A stretch of DNA of 64,000 nucleotides from Brumimicrobium sp041655765 (lineage in GTDB: Bacteria; Bacteroidota; Bacteroidia; Flavobacteriales_D; Crocinitomicaceae). Positions 1-8,553 of this stretch are shown piece by piece; the stretch's first letter is position 1, and the number at the start of each line of letters is the position of its first letter. The DNA is taken from assembly GCA_041655765.1 (NCBI GenBank), contig JBBAEU010000006.1, forward strand, positions 1-64,000, in the 5' to 3' direction. The notes under the pieces were generated by a model. The model saw only the letters and a list, made by a program, of their open reading frames with translations. It was not told the origin of the DNA and did not search any database. The translations under genes were made by a program, and so were the position numbers.

Positions 1-388
1 TTCTCATCGCTACACTACCCAGTAAAAATAGTACTGATTCTGGCGAAGGCATTGAGTTTCTCATCCTTAAAGCTCTTTTGTAATTTCTATTTAATCGTTC
101 TATCCAATTCGTGGTGTAAATCATTCTTCTTATTTGAACATGATAGTTTAAATATGTGAAGTAAGAAGCGTATATTGGATTGGTTTTCATGGCTTTAAAC
201 GAAGAATACTTCTCCCCCCACTTATCTAAGAACTTGAAAAATCTTTCATAACCATTATCTGGTTTATTTGAAAAATCAGTTAAAATTGTTGTAATTTGTT
301 CTTGTGTAAAGTCCATATCTTATAAAATTTATTTTGCAATTACAAATTTCATAATTTCCCTGGCTTTACACACTTTTTATGGACACTA
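1..388 (-). mobile_element. IS256-family element end, probably internally deleted
   Basis: One end of an insertion sequence. The segment at about 361-388, read on the minus strand, starts with TAGTGTCCATAAAAAGTG, which resembles the terminal repeats of Bacteroidota IS256-family elements (from memory, not searched). The transposase reading frame begins 72 bases inside this end and runs off the window at base 1. A normal IS256 transposase is about 400 residues; here the residues right after the N-terminal start already match the C-terminal part of the family, so the middle appears to be missing. The other end and any target-site duplication lie outside the window. Confidence 0.6.
2..316 (-). 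pseudogene. IS256-family (Mutator-type) transposase, deletion derivative, partial
   Basis: The minus-strand frame opens with ATG at 314-316 and codes for 105 residues before leaving the window. Residues 1 to about 24 (MDFTQEQITTILTDF...) look like a transposase N-terminus. From about residue 25 on, the protein matches the family's C-terminal region: FLDKWGEKYSSFK, then RRMIYTTNWIERLNR, then a run ending GSVAMR. The YTTN-x-IE-x-LNR block is characteristic of Mutator/IS256 transposases. The DDE catalytic core that should lie between the two parts is absent, so the product cannot be active. Whether the C-terminus is complete cannot be seen. Confidence 0.65.
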
Positions 389-389
389 T

Positions 390-791
390 CGAAATTATGA
401 TAGTAAAACGTTGCGTACTGTATTGGAAGGACAAATGTCTTCTGTTCATTCAGATTTATCAAGTACAAGAAATTGGATAAAACATTTTACAAAATCAAAA
501 GAAGAATATACAGATAGCGACCGTTTGGAAGTAGCTAAAATGGGTGATGAAGTCTTTAACAAAGTTGGTTTGATGGATTTTTACATTGAACAAGGTGCAT
601 TCACCAAAGCAGATTCTGTTTTATATTCCCTTGAAAATGACAGAAAATATGCGGAATATTTGTACTTAATCGAAAACTTTAGAAATTATATTGCTTTCCG
701 CTCAAACTTGGTTAATAACAATAGAAATTTGGCTCAATTAGAATCAAAGGAAATTTTAAAATTTGCAATGTTTTCTAAGATTATTTCGTAA
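390..791 (+). pseudogene. Gene fragment cut at its 5' end by the IS element
   Basis: The frame is open from within the IS end and continues to a stop at 789-791. The part outside the IS codes for about 133 residues, starting RNYDSKTLRTVLEGQ. It has no signal peptide or membrane segment and is rich in charged and Asn residues, with a helical look (ENDRKYAEYLYLIENFRNY). A TTG at 411 could serve as a start, but the frame is open upstream and the IS boundary lies only about 20 bases away. I therefore read it as the 3' end of a larger gene disrupted by insertion. I do not recognise the family. Confidence 0.5.
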
Positions 792-987
792 TTTTGAATA
801 AAGTTGTTCATGACATTTAATTATTTGATAGTCAATTAAATATACGAATTATATCGTAAAATTGAACAACTTTTTTAATTATTTTTCAAATGCACAACGG
901 GTAAATATTACTTTAAATCTAAACAAATTTAAGATTTTGATGTTAAATTTGTATGTTAGTAAATTAATGATTCAAATAAATTACAAT

Positions 988-1404
988 ATGTATCCTCCAG
1001 AATTAACAAATCCAATGAAAGAAGAATTAGTTTCAATTGGTTTTAAAGATTTAACAACTCCAGAAGAAGTTGATGAATTAGTAAAGAATACAGAAGGAAC
1101 ACTTCTGTTGGTTGTAAATAGTGTTTGTGGATGTGCTGCTGGAAATATGCGTCCGGGGGTTAAGATTTCATTAGAAAACAGTGAAAAAAAACCAACAGTA
1201 TTAGGAACCGTTTTTGCAGGTGTTGACAACGAAGCAACACAAAGGGCAAGAGAATATTTTCTACCGTTTCCCCCTTCATCTCCGTCAATTGCTTTTTTTA
1301 AAGACGGGAAATTAGTTCATTTTCTTGAACGCCATCACATTGAAGGTGTTACAGCAGAAATGGTTGCTGAAAATCTTCAAGAAGCATACGAAGAATTTGT
1401 ATAA
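988..1404 (+). CDS. BrxA/BrxB family bacilliredoxin (YphP/YqiW, DUF1094)
   Basis: A thioredoxin-like protein of 138 residues. In Firmicutes this family removes bacillithiol from S-bacillithiolated protein cysteines; some Bacteroidota also make bacillithiol. The redox motif CGC follows NSV at about residues 48-50 (VNSVCGCAAGNMRP), and FLPFPPSSPSIAFFKDGKLV fits the second half of the fold. The ATG at 988 gives MYPPELTNPMKEEL, the usual family start; an in-frame ATG at 967 would add seven residues, and the open frame further upstream looks non-coding. It stands alone and converges with dprA across a strong hairpin. Confidence 0.85.
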   Translation: MYPPELTNPMKEELVSIGFKDLTTPEEVDELVKNTEGTLLLVVNSVCGCAAGNMRPGVKISLENSEKKPTVLGTVFAGVDNEATQRAREYFLPFPPSSPSIAFFKDGKLVHFLERHHIEGVTAEMVAENLQEAYEEFV

Positions 1405-1430
1405 ACAAAGTCTTTGTTCATCATATTCTT

Positions 1431-1456
1431 TAGCGGTACATTAACTTGTACCGCTA
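1431..1456. terminator. Hairpin between convergent genes
   Basis: A perfect 10-bp inverted repeat (TAGCGGTACA at 1431-1440, TGTACCGCTA at 1447-1456) with a 6-base loop, followed on the plus strand by TTTTAA. It lies between the stop codons of the bacilliredoxin gene (plus) and dprA (minus), where a terminator is expected. The weak T-run makes it better suited to the plus-strand transcript. Confidence 0.65.
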
Positions 1457-1494
1457 TTTTAACCACTATTATATTTTATAGTCTTCTTAATACT

Positions 1495-2607
1495 TTATAG
1501 TATTGCTAAAGAATAATTTTTTCCAGGCAATGACATAACTATACCTTCAATCTCTAATTTGAGAAGAGTACTACTTAAAGTATGTACTGGTTTTTTTAAT
1601 TTTAAGGAAAGAATATCAATAGAAATTTTTCCTGCATCCTTAATTGTGTTTGCAATCAGTTTATCATCTCCTTTTAAGTTGTCAAAAAGATTCATTTGTC
1701 TAACTTTTATTTTATTTTCTTCTTCCCAACCCATTATACTTATAAAATCTTTGCCACTGGTAATGAGATGTGCTGTATTACTTCGTATTATATTGTTACA
1801 ACCCTTAGAAAAAGGTCTATTTACATCTCCAGGGAAAGCAAATACATCCCTATTGTAATCATTGGCTAAATTGGCAGTAATTAAAGAGCCTCCTTTATCG
1901 CCACTTTCAATAACAATAGTTGTCATTGAAAGTCCTGCAACAATCCTATTTCTCTGCGGAAAATTCATTCTGTCAGGAAGAGTTCCATTAGGAAATTCGG
2001 TTATAATTCCACATCCTTTTGTTTGTATCATTTGTGAAGCAATAGATTTGTGCTGAGCAGGATAAATATAATCTAATCCATGACCCAAGACTCCGATGGT
2101 TGGAATATCAAGTTCAAGACATTTTCGGTGTGCATATCCATCTACGCCTAGTGCTAATCCAGAAATAACTTGTATATTAAAAGGTTTTAGTGTAGTTAAA
2201 AGCTCATTAATTAATTGTTTACCATATCGAGTCATACTTCTTGTCCCCACTATTGATATTGGTCTAGGGTGATTAAAGTCAAAATCGCCTTTATGATATA
2301 ACAAGATGGGACTGTCCGCGCATTGTTTTAATCGTTGAGAATATTCTGAATGAGTAAAAAAGGTTGTATCAATTTTATTCTTTTTAATATATTCAACAAT
2401 GGGTTCTGCCTCTTTTAATGCGTTACTTTTATTTAATTTACGAAAGCGTTCCTTAGATAAACCAGGGATAGTTGTTTTAATATTTTGTTTGCTTTCAAAA
2501 ATATTAGTTTCATTTCCCATATGAGAAAGGAGCATCTTAGCATTTTTTGGACCAATGCCTTCTAATAAAGTTAGTGCAACTTGGTAATTTAAGTGGTTGT
2601 TTTTCAA
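1495..2607 (-). CDS. dprA: DNA-processing protein DprA
   Basis: DprA binds incoming single-stranded DNA during natural transformation and loads RecA on it. The 370-residue protein has the family layout: an N-terminal helical HhH-like region (residues 1-100), then the Rossmann-type DprA/Smf core starting at SIVGTRSMTRYGK (118-130) with SGLALGVDGYAH (149-160), RNRIVAGLS and ESGDKGGSLIT, then a C-terminal winged-helix-like segment from about residue 310 (KISIDILSLKLKKPVHTLSSTL). Length and motifs are normal. It is divergent from the downstream TonB receptor with a very short gap, so the two promoters must overlap. Confidence 0.95.
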   Translation of the reverse strand: MKNNHLNYQVALTLLEGIGPKNAKMLLSHMGNETNIFESKQNIKTTIPGLSKERFRKLNKSNALKEAEPIVEYIKKNKIDTTFFTHSEYSQRLKQCADSPILLYHKGDFDFNHPRPISIVGTRSMTRYGKQLINELLTTLKPFNIQVISGLALGVDGYAHRKCLELDIPTIGVLGHGLDYIYPAQHKSIASQMIQTKGCGIITEFPNGTLPDRMNFPQRNRIVAGLSMTTIVIESGDKGGSLITANLANDYNRDVFAFPGDVNRPFSKGCNNIIRSNTAHLITSGKDFISIMGWEEENKIKVRQMNLFDNLKGDDKLIANTIKDAGKISIDILSLKLKKPVHTLSSTLLKLEIEGIVMSLPGKNYSLAIL

Positions 2608-2656
2608 AATAATTATTTTAATTTAGGTGATTAAAAATAACATATATTTTATTAAT

Positions 2657-5026
2657 ATGAAACAAATTTTCCCTTTTTTATTTTTTCTATCAATCTTTCC
2701 CTCTCTGGCACAAGAAATTACGGGAGTAATCTTGGATGAAAATAAAGATCCTTTATACGGAGTGTTGGTTGAAAACCATAAAGGAGATAAAGCAAGAAGC
2801 GATTTAGAAGGTTCATTTACGATTAAAGCACCTGAGTATCCTTTAACTTTAAAATTTTCAATTTTTGATTATCATAGCAAAGAGATAGTACTTAAAGCAC
2901 AGCCAACCGAAATCTTTGTTGTTGAAATGAAACCAGAAGCACAGGAATTGGAAGGAATTGTTGTTTCAGCATCTAGAAGAAAGCAAAAAATCGAAGAAGT
3001 TACTATTTCTTTAGAAATAATTAAACCAGAATTAATCGAAAATAAAGGTATTACAAATGTGGAACATGCTGTAAACCAAGCTCCAGGTGCATATACAATG
3101 GATGGACAAGTCAGTATTCGTGGAGGAAGCGGTTTTTCTTATGGTGCTGGTAGTCGGGTTATGGCTGTATGGAATGATATTCCACTCCTTTCGGCTGATG
3201 CAGGTGATATCAAATGGGAATCAATTGGGTTAGAGAATATCGCTCAAATCGAAGTATTAAAAGGTGCATCCTCGGTATTGTATGGAAGCGGTGCGCTTAA
3301 CGGAATTGTTTCATTAAAAGATAAAGACCCGACAATTGAAGGAGAAACAAAGGTAAGTTATCAAATTGGAATTTACGATAATCCTCGAAGAAGTAGCCTA
3401 AAGTGGTCGAGTAAAGCCCTATTAAGCAATCAGATTAGCGCCTATCATGGTAAAATGCTAAAGAATTTTGGTTATACAGTTTCTGCGTACGGATTTATGA
3501 CTGACGGATACAGAGCTGGCGTAGAAGCTAGAAGAGGAAGATTAAACGGAGGGTTTATTTTTAAACCAAAAAAAATGAATCGATTAAAAGCGGGTCTGAA
3601 TTATTCGTTCTCAATGGAAGACAAAGGTATCTTTCTTATTTGGGAAAGTGATAGTTTAGGGTATTATCCATTAGGTGGTTCTAAAGATTTGTATTCCGAC
3701 TCATCTACTTTGTCAATCGTAGAAGCGTTTAGAGCAATGATTGACCCTTATGTTGTTTATTTTGATAAGTATAATAATAAGCACAACATACAGGGAAGGT
3801 TTTATAATACAACCAATGTTTCGGGCGAGAATAGTGCTAAGGCTAACATGAGTTATATAGATTATAAATTTGATAGAAATTTTAATGCTGGATTTCATCT
3901 TACTGCTGGTTTAACAGGACAGTGGGGTGATATTAATTCGGTATTATATGGCAATCATAAATCTCAAAACTATTCTTTTTATGGACAATTGGATAAGACA
4001 TTTGGGCGAGTTACACTTACTGCTGGTGTAAGGGGTGAATATTATCGGGCAAACGATTTGGAACCTGACTCAAAGTTATATTTATCTAAAGATTCAACAA
4101 AGTCAATCAATATTCGACCAATATTTAGAGCAGGGCTGCATTATAAAGCATTTGAAAATACACACATCAGGGCTTCATTTGGTCAAGCTTATCGATACCC
4201 TTCAATTGCAGAGCGATTTGCTTCTACATCAATGGGAGCTGTAAATATTATTCCCAATTCTGAATTGAAGTCAGAAAGGGGCTGGTCTGCAGAACTTGGG
4301 ATTAAACAAGGATATAAAATTGGAAACTTTAAAGGATTTATAGATTTAGCTGGCTTTATCAATGAATATAAAAACATGATTGAATTTACCTTTGGATTCC
4401 ATAAACCAGATTCAATTACTGTAATGAAGCCTGAAGATGTACCGAAATGGTTTGGATTTAAAGCCCAAAATGCTGAAAAAGCGAGAATCATTGGAGCGGA
4501 ATTGTCAATCAATGGTATAGGAAATATTGGAGATGTTGAAATTAGTGCGTTAATGGGTTATACTTACATGAATCCAATTGTGTTAGACCCAGATTCTGTC
4601 TATGTTTATGGTGATGCGCTTATAGGAAATGGAGGTCTTTCAAATCCTGATTCTAAAATGTTGAAATATAGATTCAGACACCTTGCAAAAGGAGACATTC
4701 AATTAAAATATAAAGGAATAATACTGGGGTTTGGTGCAAGATATAACAGTTTTATGGAGAATATTGATAAGACTTTTGAAGAAGGAGCTATTATCTTCCC
4801 AGGTACACCCCCAATTCCTGTTTTAAATGGGTTGAAGGAGTATAGACAAGAACAACAAAAGAAAAAAGGAGATTTGGTATTTGACTTTAGGGTTGGTTAT
4901 CAATTCAAATCTAAATATCAAATCCATTTTATTGTTAACAATTTATTTAATGTTGAGTACATGACACGACCAGGAGACATCCAAGCTCCGCGTCAGTTTG
5001 TATTAAGGTTTCAAGCAGATTTATAA
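2657..5026 (+). CDS. TonB-dependent outer-membrane receptor
   Basis: A 789-residue outer-membrane active transporter. The ATG at 2657 gives a clean signal peptide (MKQIFPFLFFLSIFPSLAQ); an upstream ATG at 2627 would place ten odd residues before it. After the signal comes a carboxypeptidase-regulatory-like domain (about residues 20-95), a plug domain (QVSIRGGSGFSYGAGSR, then LYGSGALNGIVSLK) and a 22-strand-type barrel ending in an aromatic C-terminal strand (APRQFVLRFQADL). The substrate cannot be told; there is no SusD partner, so an iron chelate or cobalamin is as likely as a glycan. Its stop overlaps the kdsB start by one base. Confidence 0.92.
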   Translation: MKQIFPFLFFLSIFPSLAQEITGVILDENKDPLYGVLVENHKGDKARSDLEGSFTIKAPEYPLTLKFSIFDYHSKEIVLKAQPTEIFVVEMKPEAQELEGIVVSASRRKQKIEEVTISLEIIKPELIENKGITNVEHAVNQAPGAYTMDGQVSIRGGSGFSYGAGSRVMAVWNDIPLLSADAGDIKWESIGLENIAQIEVLKGASSVLYGSGALNGIVSLKDKDPTIEGETKVSYQIGIYDNPRRSSLKWSSKALLSNQISAYHGKMLKNFGYTVSAYGFMTDGYRAGVEARRGRLNGGFIFKPKKMNRLKAGLNYSFSMEDKGIFLIWESDSLGYYPLGGSKDLYSDSSTLSIVEAFRAMIDPYVVYFDKYNNKHNIQGRFYNTTNVSGENSAKANMSYIDYKFDRNFNAGFHLTAGLTGQWGDINSVLYGNHKSQNYSFYGQLDKTFGRVTLTAGVRGEYYRANDLEPDSKLYLSKDSTKSINIRPIFRAGLHYKAFENTHIRASFGQAYRYPSIAERFASTSMGAVNIIPNSELKSERGWSAELGIKQGYKIGNFKGFIDLAGFINEYKNMIEFTFGFHKPDSITVMKPEDVPKWFGFKAQNAEKARIIGAELSINGIGNIGDVEISALMGYTYMNPIVLDPDSVYVYGDALIGNGGLSNPDSKMLKYRFRHLAKGDIQLKYKGIILGFGARYNSFMENIDKTFEEGAIIFPGTPPIPVLNGLKEYRQEQQKKKGDLVFDFRVGYQFKSKYQIHFIVNNLFNVEYMTRPGDIQAPRQFVLRFQADL

Positions 5027-5751
5027 TGAAAGTTTTAGCAATTATCCCATCCAGATATGAATCATCTCGTTTCCCCGGAAAGCCATTAATTGATTTAGCT
5101 GGTAAAACAATGATTCAACGGGTTTACGAAGGAGTGGCAAATTCAAATTTATTTTCTGAAGTTGTTGTTGCTACTGATGATGAAAGAATTGCGAAAAATG
5201 TTTCTTCATTTGGTGGAAATTATATGATGACAGCTGAAGAGCATCGAAGCGGTACAGATCGATGTGGAGAAGTAATTAAAAAGTATTCAGACTTTGATGT
5301 TGTAGTCAATATTCAAGGAGATGAACCTTTGGTTGATGTTGAACAATTGAAGATTCTTATTTCAGCCTTTTCTGATGAATCTGTCGAAATTGCTACCATT
5401 GCTTCTCCAAAAATAGCAGTAGAAGATATTCAAAATTCCAATAGAGTCAAAGTAGTGGTTGATGAAAAGTCTGATGCACTTTATTTTTCAAGAAGCCCTA
5501 TTCCTTTTGAAATGAGCGATGAGGCATATCCTTTTTTAAGACACATTGGACTTTATGCTTATCGGAAGAATGTTTTAGCAGAACTGGTTGGTTTACAACA
5601 GACAAAACTTGAAAAAACAGAAAGTTTAGAGCAGTTGAGATGGATGTATTATGGCTATAAAATCCGTGTTCAAATAACAGAAATTGAAACGCCAAATATT
5701 GATGTTCCAAGTGATGTCGAAAACGTATTAAGAATTATTCTAAATAAATAA
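5026..5751 (+). CDS. kdsB: 3-deoxy-manno-octulosonate cytidylyltransferase
   Basis: Makes CMP-Kdo from CTP and Kdo for the lipopolysaccharide inner core. The 241-residue length is normal. Visible motifs are the nucleotide-binding N-terminus (IIPSRYESSRFPGKPL, residues 6-21), EEHRSGTDRCGEV, VNIQGDEPLV and YFSRSPIPF. Its start codon overlaps the stop of the TonB receptor gene (TAATG), so the two are probably co-transcribed, which is an unusual neighbour for Kdo activation. Confidence 0.95.
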   Translation: MKVLAIIPSRYESSRFPGKPLIDLAGKTMIQRVYEGVANSNLFSEVVVATDDERIAKNVSSFGGNYMMTAEEHRSGTDRCGEVIKKYSDFDVVVNIQGDEPLVDVEQLKILISAFSDESVEIATIASPKIAVEDIQNSNRVKVVVDEKSDALYFSRSPIPFEMSDEAYPFLRHIGLYAYRKNVLAELVGLQQTKLEKTESLEQLRWMYYGYKIRVQITEIETPNIDVPSDVENVLRIILNK

Positions 5752-5822
5752 GTCCACTATTACCGTTTATTCCGTATTTTTGCATTTTCATTGTAAGTTG
5801 TTAAAATTAAATAAATAAAAAT

Positions 5823-6137
5823 ATGGGATTAAAAGAGCGTTGGAAAATCCAATCTACAAGTCAACTTATTATAATTCTTATCGTTTTCTCGATTAATGGA
5901 AGTATTGCAGCTTACCTCATGAAACCAGTTCTTACTTTTTTAGGAATTAGTAAAGATATCGGTTGGTATTTCTATTGGCCACTTGCTTCAATACTTATTT
6001 TACCAGTATATTTTGTGTTATTACTAATCATCGGGTGGATTTTTGGTCAATATAAGTTTTTCTATAATTTTGAAAAGAAATCTTTGAGTAGAATGGGACT
6101 GGGCTTTCTGTTTAGAGATAAGGAAGTAAAAGAATAA
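5823..6137 (+). CDS. Small membrane protein, DUF6787-like
   Basis: A 104-residue protein with two long hydrophobic segments (about residues 14-38 and 48-73) and a charged C-terminal tail containing YKFFYNFEKK and ending near RMGLGFLF. Opening with LKERWKIQSTSQL and then a membrane segment with IVFSINGSIA resembles the Bacteroidota family DUF6787, of unknown function. A TAnnTTTG-like element (TATTTTTG, 5775-5782) lies 40 bases upstream. No enzymatic motif is seen. Confidence 0.7.
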   Translation: MGLKERWKIQSTSQLIIILIVFSINGSIAAYLMKPVLTFLGISKDIGWYFYWPLASILILPVYFVLLLIIGWIFGQYKFFYNFEKKSLSRMGLGFLFRDKEVKE

Positions 6138-6174
6138 ACTGTATAATCACTGCAACAAAATCTTTTAAAATTCG

Positions 6175-6182
6175 TATATTTG
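6175..6182 (+). promoter_or_regulatory. Bacteroidota -7 element at the HU/SPOR gene start
   Basis: TATATTTG matches the TAnnTTTG element of the main Bacteroidota sigma factor. It ends only four bases before the GTG start of the next gene, so transcription would begin at about the start codon and the mRNA would be nearly leaderless. No convincing TTTG is found 19-21 bases further upstream. Confidence 0.35.
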
Positions 6183-6186
6183 TATT

Positions 6187-7347
6187 GTGCAGTATATAAG
6201 AGACATATTATTCGAATTGCTTTTGCGCAATGATTGCGTGATTATTCCTTCATTGGGTGGTTTCGTAACAAACTATGTTTCTGCTAAGGTTGATGTCCAA
6301 ACAGGCATTATCTTTCCTCCTTCAAAAGCTGTTAGTTTTAATAAAAACCTTATTTTGAATGACGGACTGATGATTAATTTTCTGGCTGAAAAAGAAAAAA
6401 TATCATACGAAGAAGCACAATTTATATTACGTAAAGAAGTTCAACAAATTAATGAATCGCTAAACAACAATGAGCGTATTCAGTTTCAAAATGTTGGTTT
6501 TTTATATCAAAGTAAAGCAGGAAAGGTTTTGTTTGAACAAGATCGGTTCTTTAATTTATTACTTTCTTCTTATGGGTTAAGGAGCGTGGAGTTTGTTCCT
6601 GAAAAATCCGAAGAACCTGTCATTGAACAAAAACAACGAATAGTCCATCAAAATAAATCAAAACAACAGGAGAAAGTTAACGTTTCTGAACAAGCTCCAA
6701 TCATCACTCATCCTGCGATTCAAGAACATCAATCTCCTAAAAAGATAATTGGAAAAATTATAAAATATACTGCTGTTGCCGCATTAATTCCGCTCTTGTT
6801 TTATGGTTTGTGGATTCCAATGAAAACCGATGTATTAAAATCGGGAGTTTTATATTCAGCAGATTTTAATCCATTTAAAAGCAAGATTACAGAAAAATAT
6901 ATTCCTTCCATTAATCATGAAGAATTGATGGTGAATAAATTTACTCCTTCTAATCACCTAGAAAATATTACTGCCAATTTAACTGAAGAAACAGAAGTGT
7001 TTTCATATCCTGTCGGTGTAGATTTGTTTCTGCCTGTTAAAAATAGTATAAATCGTGGGAACAATTCTGATGAAAAAGTTCAGTCAAGTTCAATAAATGA
7101 TTTAACTGAGAAGAGCGTTACACAGATACATTCATTGCACGCAATTGTTGGCTGCTTTGGAGACGTGAAAAATGCCAAAAAATTGATAGAAGATTTACAA
7201 AATAAAGGTTACCAAGCATACGAAGTAGATGTAAAAGGAGGATTGCACAGAATCTCAGCTGGAAATGTAAAAGATATGGCAGAAATGGAAGCATTACGCC
7301 AAAAATTATCATTAGAAAACTTCTCCTCATGGGTGCTTAGAAAATAA
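6187..7347 (+). CDS. HU-like (CCDC81) and SPOR domain envelope protein
   Basis: A 386-residue protein with a Bacteroidota-specific architecture. The N-terminal region (1-130) carries tandem HU/CCDC81-like segments (YIRDILFELLLRNDCVIIPS, then GGFVTNY). A Gln/Lys-rich linker follows, then one membrane span (about 194-212), a periplasmic linker, and a C-terminal SPOR domain (315-386, AIVGCFGDVKNAKKLIEDL) of the type that binds denuded peptidoglycan at division sites. The start is GTG at 6187: it fits the family N-terminus and no in-frame ATG precedes it. A role linking the cytoplasm to the septal wall is inference. Confidence 0.85.
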   Translation: MQYIRDILFELLLRNDCVIIPSLGGFVTNYVSAKVDVQTGIIFPPSKAVSFNKNLILNDGLMINFLAEKEKISYEEAQFILRKEVQQINESLNNNERIQFQNVGFLYQSKAGKVLFEQDRFFNLLLSSYGLRSVEFVPEKSEEPVIEQKQRIVHQNKSKQQEKVNVSEQAPIITHPAIQEHQSPKKIIGKIIKYTAVAALIPLLFYGLWIPMKTDVLKSGVLYSADFNPFKSKITEKYIPSINHEELMVNKFTPSNHLENITANLTEETEVFSYPVGVDLFLPVKNSINRGNNSDEKVQSSSINDLTEKSVTQIHSLHAIVGCFGDVKNAKKLIEDLQNKGYQAYEVDVKGGLHRISAGNVKDMAEMEALRQKLSLENFSSWVLRK

Positions 7348-7523
7348 CCATTAAGATTATTTATAAAATTATTTAACTTACTATAACTTTTGTTGAGCAT
7401 TTAGATTTCACGAATTCATAAATAATTTTGAAATAATAAACCATCTTGTATTAATCTGAAAGTCCTTTATAAATCAAGGAAAAACAAATGGTTAAAAAAA
7501 TGTTAAAAAATATATCGGTAAAA

Positions 7524-7556
7524 TTTGGATGTTTATCTAATATATTCATATATTTG
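7524..7556 (+). promoter_or_regulatory. Bacteroidota-type promoter in front of a candidate sRNA
   Basis: TTTG at 7524-7527 and TATATTTG at 7549-7556 are 21 bases apart, an exact fit to the B. fragilis-type consensus (TTTG, 19-21 bases, TAnnTTTG). Transcription would start at about 7562. No credible protein gene lies downstream before a strong terminator. Confidence 0.6.
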
Positions 7557-7561
7557 TCGCC

Positions 7562-7655
7562 AACAGGGACTACTAATTATGATCTAAACTATAAAAATGG
7601 TTTTCTTTTAACGGAAAATCAATCAAATTTAAAGGGAGTACACGCTCCCTTTTTT
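7562..7655 (+). ncRNA. Candidate small RNA of about 90 nt
   Basis: The stretch sits between a consensus promoter (7524-7556) and an intrinsic terminator (7631-7654) in the 311-base gap between the HU/SPOR gene and the convergent UbiA-like gene. The body is AT-rich and has no good reading frame of its own; a 60-codon frame from 7488 starts upstream of the promoter and looks like chance. The short defined unit with its own promoter and terminator is the normal form of a bacterial sRNA. I cannot match it to a known family such as 6S. Confidence 0.5.
7631..7654 (+). terminator. Rho-independent terminator
   Basis: AAAGGGAG (7631-7638) pairs perfectly with CTCCCTTT (7645-7652) around a 6-base loop, followed by TTTTTATTTT. 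The last T-run overlaps the 3' end of the convergent minus-strand gene. Confidence 0.85.
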
Positions 7656-7658
7656 ATT

Positions 7659-8477
7659 TTATCCAATTGAATAGATGGTCCATGCATAAAAAATAATCCA
7701 GCCATCAATTATTCCAGAATAATACATTTCATGTCGTTTTGGATGACTCAAAATTAGGAGAATAATCAACCCAGTAAATGCCAATCCGAAAAGTAGATGA
7801 TTAATCGAGTGAGAATAGAAAAGCAAACAAACTGCACTGATAATGATAAACCCTATCCCAATTGATTTTGCTCCAGCTTGCCCAAATATTTGCGGGATTG
7901 TGTATTTATTTTTATTATCATTCACAATATCGCGGATATCAAAAGGAATCGTAGCAGTCAGAATATAAAAAAATACAGACCCCAAAAGTAAAGTAGGAAA
8001 TTCTATTGCCTCCGATTGTCTGAAATATGGCCAAAAAACCGCTGCAACCGACCATTGTATCCCGATAATATAGATTTTAATGTATGGAATATCGCGTAAG
8101 GCAGAAAGTTTTGGGTGTGGACTTAATACATACGCTAATCCCAAAATAGCTCCAAACGACAATACCCAAAAATCACTTCCCCATTTTAAAACGATAAAAT
8201 AAATAAATATCGAGCTTATCAGACCAATCATTGAAAAAAATATAATTAAATTTTGATTTTTTTCAATCCAAATATGTCGCTCTGATTTTTGAATCTTTGG
8301 CTCTTTTATTCTGATAATGCGCTGAATGTTATAAATAAACAAAGTAGCAAAGAATACAACCCATCCAATTCCATAAAAATGTTTATTTCCAAGCTGATAA
8401 GAACAAGCAAATGCTAAAATCCCCGAAGAAGAACTTACAAGAATATTGCTGTAAATAATGAATTTTAGAATTGCCAT
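7659..8477 (-). CDS. UbiA-like membrane prenyltransferase family protein
   Basis: A 272-residue polytopic membrane protein with eight or nine hydrophobic segments. It resembles UbiA-superfamily prenyltransferases in size and shape; NIQRIIRIKEP takes the place of the first Asp-rich motif (normally NxxxDxxxD) and IPFDIRDIVNDNKN that of the second (DxxxD). The first motif is degenerate, so the substrate and even catalysis are uncertain. The start at 8477 gives MAILKFIIYSNILVSSSSG, directly into the first membrane segment; an upstream ATG at 8525 would add 16 residues and overlap the divergent gene. It is divergent from a GT4 glycosyltransferase. Confidence 0.65.
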   Translation of the reverse strand: MAILKFIIYSNILVSSSSGILAFACSYQLGNKHFYGIGWVVFFATLFIYNIQRIIRIKEPKIQKSERHIWIEKNQNLIIFFSMIGLISSIFIYFIVLKWGSDFWVLSFGAILGLAYVLSPHPKLSALRDIPYIKIYIIGIQWSVAAVFWPYFRQSEAIEFPTLLLGSVFFYILTATIPFDIRDIVNDNKNKYTIPQIFGQAGAKSIGIGFIIISAVCLLFYSHSINHLLFGLAFTGLIILLILSHPKRHEMYYSGIIDGWIIFYAWTIYSIG

Positions 8478-8553
8478 ATATGCTGGTAAAAGTAAAAATG
8501 TAACACTAGACTTTTGGCATCGCAATGTTAAAATTTTAAATTACTTTTGTAAT

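Noticed and set aside
981..1229. 82-codon minus-strand frame
   Set aside because: Lies opposite the bacilliredoxin gene and has no family-like sequence; it is a shadow frame.
7488..7670. 60-codon frame ending at the terminator
   Set aside because: Starts upstream of a consensus promoter, crosses the terminator hairpin and overlaps the convergent gene; composition is not coding-like.
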